A stretch of 64,000 nucleotides of DNA from Citrus sinensis (taxonomy: Eukaryota; Streptophyta; Magnoliopsida; Sapindales; Rutaceae), in contig NC_068558.1 in the NCBI RefSeq assembly GCF_022201045.2, forward strand, positions 7,655,501 to 7,719,500. The letters run 5' to 3'. A program made the position numbers and the translations under genes. Position 1 is the stretch's first letter. Every line of letters starts with the position of its first letter. This document shows, piece after piece, positions 60,446-64,000 of the stretch. The notes below the pieces were generated by a model. That model was not told the DNA's origin. It ran no database searches and saw only the letters and a program-made list of their open reading frames with translations.

Positions 60446-61516
60446 GCTATCAATATGATTTGGAAGCCTGAGATGAGAGGCTGGAAATTGGCATTTGAAA
60501 TATTTATAGTTAACGTCCTTCAGTACTACTTGTTACCTTCGGTGACACCTAAGATATTTGATTCTTTACTTTACTTCTGATGTGTACCTTTTCACTTTGC
60601 AAGTTGACTCCATATCTTAAAATTCGAAACAAAAGAAACTTTGGCATAAAGTAATATTCGAGTAGAAGACTTTTTACGTGTATTACTCTGGATGGTTTGT
60701 TCAGAAACAAATGAGAATGGAACGTGGGAAAAAACTAAGGTTCCAATCGGTATTGCTGCTGTCGTTTTGAGACAGCTGAAAGCACAAATGCACCAGCTGA
60801 CAAAAGATGGGAATCTGTGGCTACCAAAGTCAAATTCTTCATGAAAAATCTTGTGTACTAAATGAACGGTATGGTCTTAATCTTTGGGACAAGAATCTGG
60901 AAACTTTTTATTAACGATGCAGCCTCGAATCCCAGGGTTGCATGGCTGTGAAGGATTTTGTACATTAGCTATATGTTCAGCGTTTCTGGAGAAAAAACTG
61001 ATGCCTTCACTCTTTGAAATAACACAATTACACTTCCTAATTGAAGATTTATCTTCCAAACTAAGCAAACCTGGTTTACATTTCAATTTATGCTTACGAA
61101 CTTAGTCCCCATGAGAAGCATTTCAAATAGAAATCTAGTCCTCTTTTACAATTTTCTTCGACAGTTTTGTGGTTTGCCTTTTGCATATTGTTGCTATAAA
61201 AATGGATCTTGGCCAACTGCTTCTTGAATATGAAATAAAGGTTCTTCTTCTGCGAAAGACATTAACAAGAAAAGGAGAGTCTGCAAACCGATTCCATAAA
61301 CCATAAACCATGTTACATTACATAGTGTTGTGTGTTCAAAGAGATTTATATATGTACAATCTCTATGGACATCACTTGCAATTTGAACATATGACATTGA
61401 AATTTGTATATTGTATACAATTCTCGTAATTTGTACATAACTTCCTTTTTACTTCCTAATTCAAGTGAGTCGTTTTTTTTTTTATTTTTTTATTATAAAA
61501 AAAAAAAGAAAAACAT
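60446..61516. other. Spacer between the two remorin genes
   Basis: About 1.1 kb, AT-rich, containing the 3' flank of the complete remorin. The overlapping open frames near 60.88-61.1 kb on both strands have no recognisable similarity. Confidence 0.5.
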
Positions 61517-62788
61517 TTAACAGCAGAGACAGTACTTCACAGGAGCCTTTTCTCTTGATCGAATCATCCTCGCCTTCTCTTTTATCTCAGCTTCCTTTTT
61601 GATTCTTTCCTCCTCTGCTTGTGCTCTCGCTCCTCCAGCAATTCGCTCAATTCTTGCTATCTTGTTTTGGTAGTGTTGTTGGTTTAGTGTCCTTTTCTTA
61701 TCCAATTCAGCCTGTGTTTTCATTAATCAGAATTTTAATCATCAATGGCCAGCAGGTCAATAAATTAAACCACAAGTATAATAATAAAACCTTTCTCTTT
61801 TCCATTTTAAGTTTGGCTTGAAACTTCTTCTCATACTCCCAGGTAAGCACTGCAGCCTTCAGCTTCTCATACCTGAAATTTCAGGTTATTATGCGAAAAT
61901 AATGGAGAATCTGTATTCTAGTTGTAAATGAGCATTAATAGACCAAAATCATTTTTCTAACAATCTAATAGTTGAATCTTTACCGTTTAATAATCTTTTG
62001 CATCTGTGCTAATTCCCAAGCTTCTGCTTTTTTTTCTATATTCCCGTGCCTTGGTGGAATTCCTAGCCCTTGGTCCATAGCCTGAGGGGCCGTGGATCTT
62101 GCAGAAGGCGAAAGACTTGGTCTACTTACTGGGAAAGCACTTTCTTGTGCCCTACGGTCCACCTCTGCTGAGCTTCTAGAAGTTTCACCTGCTAAATAAT
62201 GCATTAGTATTTTGAGACAAGACCTCACTGTGAAATTCTATATCTGGTTTTTGCGATTACCTCTATTTTTATGATCCTTACTGGAGGGTTGCCTAGTTAT
62301 GGAATCCTCTTTTCTACTCTTTAACTTTGTCCTTGACACTTCAAGCTCCTTTCTAATGTTCCTTCTATTTTGTGCTTCAGCTTCTTCTGCTAAGTAAATG
62401 GAAAATGCTGCAGCTGCAACTGCAGCCGCATACTCACTTTCCTGGGGATCATTATCGTGACTCATTTCATCAGGAAACTGCCTCTGGAACCAGTTTTGAA
62501 CCTTGTCACCTAAAACACCTGGAAATTTGTGGCAATTGAAATTTTTACATTGATCGCGTGTACATTGATTGAAAATTAAACCCAGTGAGCCAAAGTAAAT
62601 GAAGTAGTTTATAAGAAATAACTATGAAGCACATCAGTACCCGTAAAAGATTCTAGTTTAGATAATAGACTGCTTTGAGTGCTGTTGTTGGATTCCACAT
62701 GTTGCGGATCAGAAAATCTCACTCTAGCAGAAAGTCATCAGTGACAATAACATTGCAAAATGATTCAGAACAAGCGTAGTCGAGACCC
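61517..62788 (-). CDS. Remorin family protein
   Basis: Plant-specific remorin, a plasma-membrane nanodomain protein. The certain exons on the - strand are 62261-62518, 61984-62188, 61791-61872 and 61517-61711; from the ATG at 62465 they give 228 residues. They encode a Lys/Ala-rich region, then the Remorin_C domain: KKAEAWELAQMQKIIKRYEK, TWEYEKKFQAKLKMEKRKAE, IARIERIAGGARAQAEEERI and a C-terminus ending KYCLCC, whose cysteines suit lipid anchoring. Upstream, exon 62641-62788 splices in phase to 62518 and looks coding (RFSDPQHVESNNSTQSSLLS, then GDKVQNWFQRQFP), so the true N-terminus probably lies further out. However, that exon holds a frame break near 62739. A tandem truncated copy lies 1.1 kb downstream. 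The start is therefore uncertain; the C domain is not. Confidence 0.85.
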
Positions 62789-64000
62789 CTGAAAATGTTT
62801 TGTCAAGAACAATATGCAGGATTCTTGTGACTTTTCTTTTGTTATCAGAGATGTGGATTCTTGATATCAGATTACACTAAAAAAATTATTGCGAAAATCA
62901 AAACTGACAAAAATTAATAGAATTTGAGATTAAAAAGAAAGAAAGAAAGAAAAGAAACTATTAGCTGGAGAGTGGTGTTGGTACCTCTTGTCGATCTTCT
63001 GTTCTGTCTGCAGGTTCTGCAAATGTTAAATGGAACGAGAAGCCTGCAAAGGAAGTCTTGCTTTTAACCCATGAACAAGAAGGGCAACAAGCAACCTCGG
63101 ATATTCTTTGCACACAGCTTTTCATGGAAGCAAAGAATCTCTACACTATTTTAACGAGTTGTTCCTTCCCCCCCCAAAATTTAACAACTTTTTTACTTTG
63201 TTTTGCTTTCTTTCTCTGTTAGTGCACATCTTTTGCTACATAATTAACGTAAAAAACTCAAGAGATTTTGAAGCTAATGCAAGTATTTATTCCTTATTCC
63301 CTCTGAATGGAAAGGGTATAATGGCACATGCACATTAATTCCATTAGCATGAGTTTCAAACTTGACTTATGATTAAATTAATAATCAGTTTTGCTTTCAT
63401 TTTATCTTTTCTCCCACCGTGGTTGGCCAAATCTTGGAAACTCAACTGATCCACCTGAATAAGCAAATTATTTAACCCCAAGCCATAAGCCATATTCTTC
63501 AAGAGTCAAGGAATAGGAACAGATGTTAGGCTCTGCTCTATTTACTATAGAATCCTGGCTTTGCTTGGTTATGAGGTTTTCACTTTTCACATATTATAAA
63601 GTACTTGCCGCAGTTCCAGCTTAGAAAAAACATTTTTACCCGTGTGATTTCATCTCAAGATTCCAATAGATGAATATCACATTATTTAGGATCTAATTTT
63701 TGGAATTTTCTTTATTATTGTTTAAATATTATATGAAGTTAATTAATAACATTATTTTACTTAGTAGTCTATTAATAGACATTGTAAATCTTTTATTTCA
63801 AATTTTATTCAAAATGATATATTAATTCCAAGTAAAAACTTTAGGACAGTTTAATACATTCAGTAGAATAATTGTGATTTCAATAGATTGTAATAAAACG
63901 ATTTTTTAGGGGAAAAAAAACCTACTTCCATAACTAATTTTATATAATAGAATATTTATTTAAAGACATAGTTATGGTGAACAGTGGTACCATACCACAG
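62789..64000. other. Remorin upstream region and end of window
   Basis: A - strand segment from about 63122 down to a donor CAAGAG/GTACC near 62987 is open from an ATG (MKSCVQRISEVACCPSC) and may be an upstream exon or leader, but its phase does not fit the next coding-like exon. Beyond it, the DNA to 64000 is AT-rich with no gene recognised. Confidence 0.35.

Noticed and set aside
60877-61105. Opposed open frames between the two remorin genes
   Set aside because: No family similarity on either strand; likely chance in 3' flanking DNA.
1-64000. tRNA, rRNA, miRNA or CRISPR features
   Set aside because: No cloverleaf-like sequence, rRNA segment, spaced direct-repeat array or known miRNA sequence was recognised by eye; a covariance-model search would be needed to exclude small RNAs.

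Overview
This window is nuclear DNA of a flowering plant, most likely a eudicot. The genes have introns with GT-AG borders, the intergenic DNA is very AT-rich, and the gene set is plant-specific: an LRR receptor kinase with an island domain, a DUF863 protein, a plant calmodulin-binding protein, a remorin, a PIF-type bHLH and a UGT83-type glycosyltransferase relic. The proteins look rosid-like and a Citrus-type genome would fit, but I cannot prove the species. No tRNA, rRNA or CRISPR array was seen.

Left part (1-24 kb, genes on the + strand): a NILR1-like LRR receptor kinase (2902-6268), a U1-type C2H2 zinc-finger gene with a TRIM retroelement in its intron (7209-8603), a two-exon MazG-type dCTP pyrophosphatase (10016-10478), about 8.5 kb of AT-rich intergenic DNA with a TTA-flanked MITE and a GC-rich island, and a DUF863 gene (20400-24300). 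A perfect 157-bp tandem duplication in the 5' leader of the DUF863 gene doubles a splice acceptor.

Middle (25-42 kb): a seven-exon FMO GS-OX-like monooxygenase on the - strand (25588-29052), a 5 kb gene-free stretch, a membrane RING-finger protein (34734-35543), a calmodulin-binding protein built from two kinds of internal repeat (38286-41069), and a small C2H2 zinc-finger gene broken by a frame change (41741-42023).

Repeat-rich part (42-51 kb): a 5'-truncated LINE with a clear target-site duplication, two neighbouring UGT83-type pseudogenes, a 1.6 kb inverted-repeat element carrying a piece of mitochondrial nad3 and a decayed alpha-1,4-glycosyltransferase fragment (Pack-MULE-like), a possible gypsy-type LTR remnant, a second TTA-flanked MITE with a GC-rich tandem repeat, and a 318-bp solo LTR with a 5-bp target-site duplication.

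Right part (52-64 kb, genes on the - strand): a six-exon UNE10/PIF8-like bHLH factor (51989-55305), a cluster of ACGT-core boxes near 57.1 kb, and a remorin locus with one nearly complete gene (61517-62788) and a truncated tandem paralogue (59802-60398). Coding exons below were assembled by hand from reading frame and splice consensus; every exon join given was checked for phase. No single new biological system stands out. The strongest candidates for follow-up are the fragment-carrying inverted-repeat element at 46.4-48.0 kb, the modular calmodulin-binding protein and the splice-acceptor duplication.
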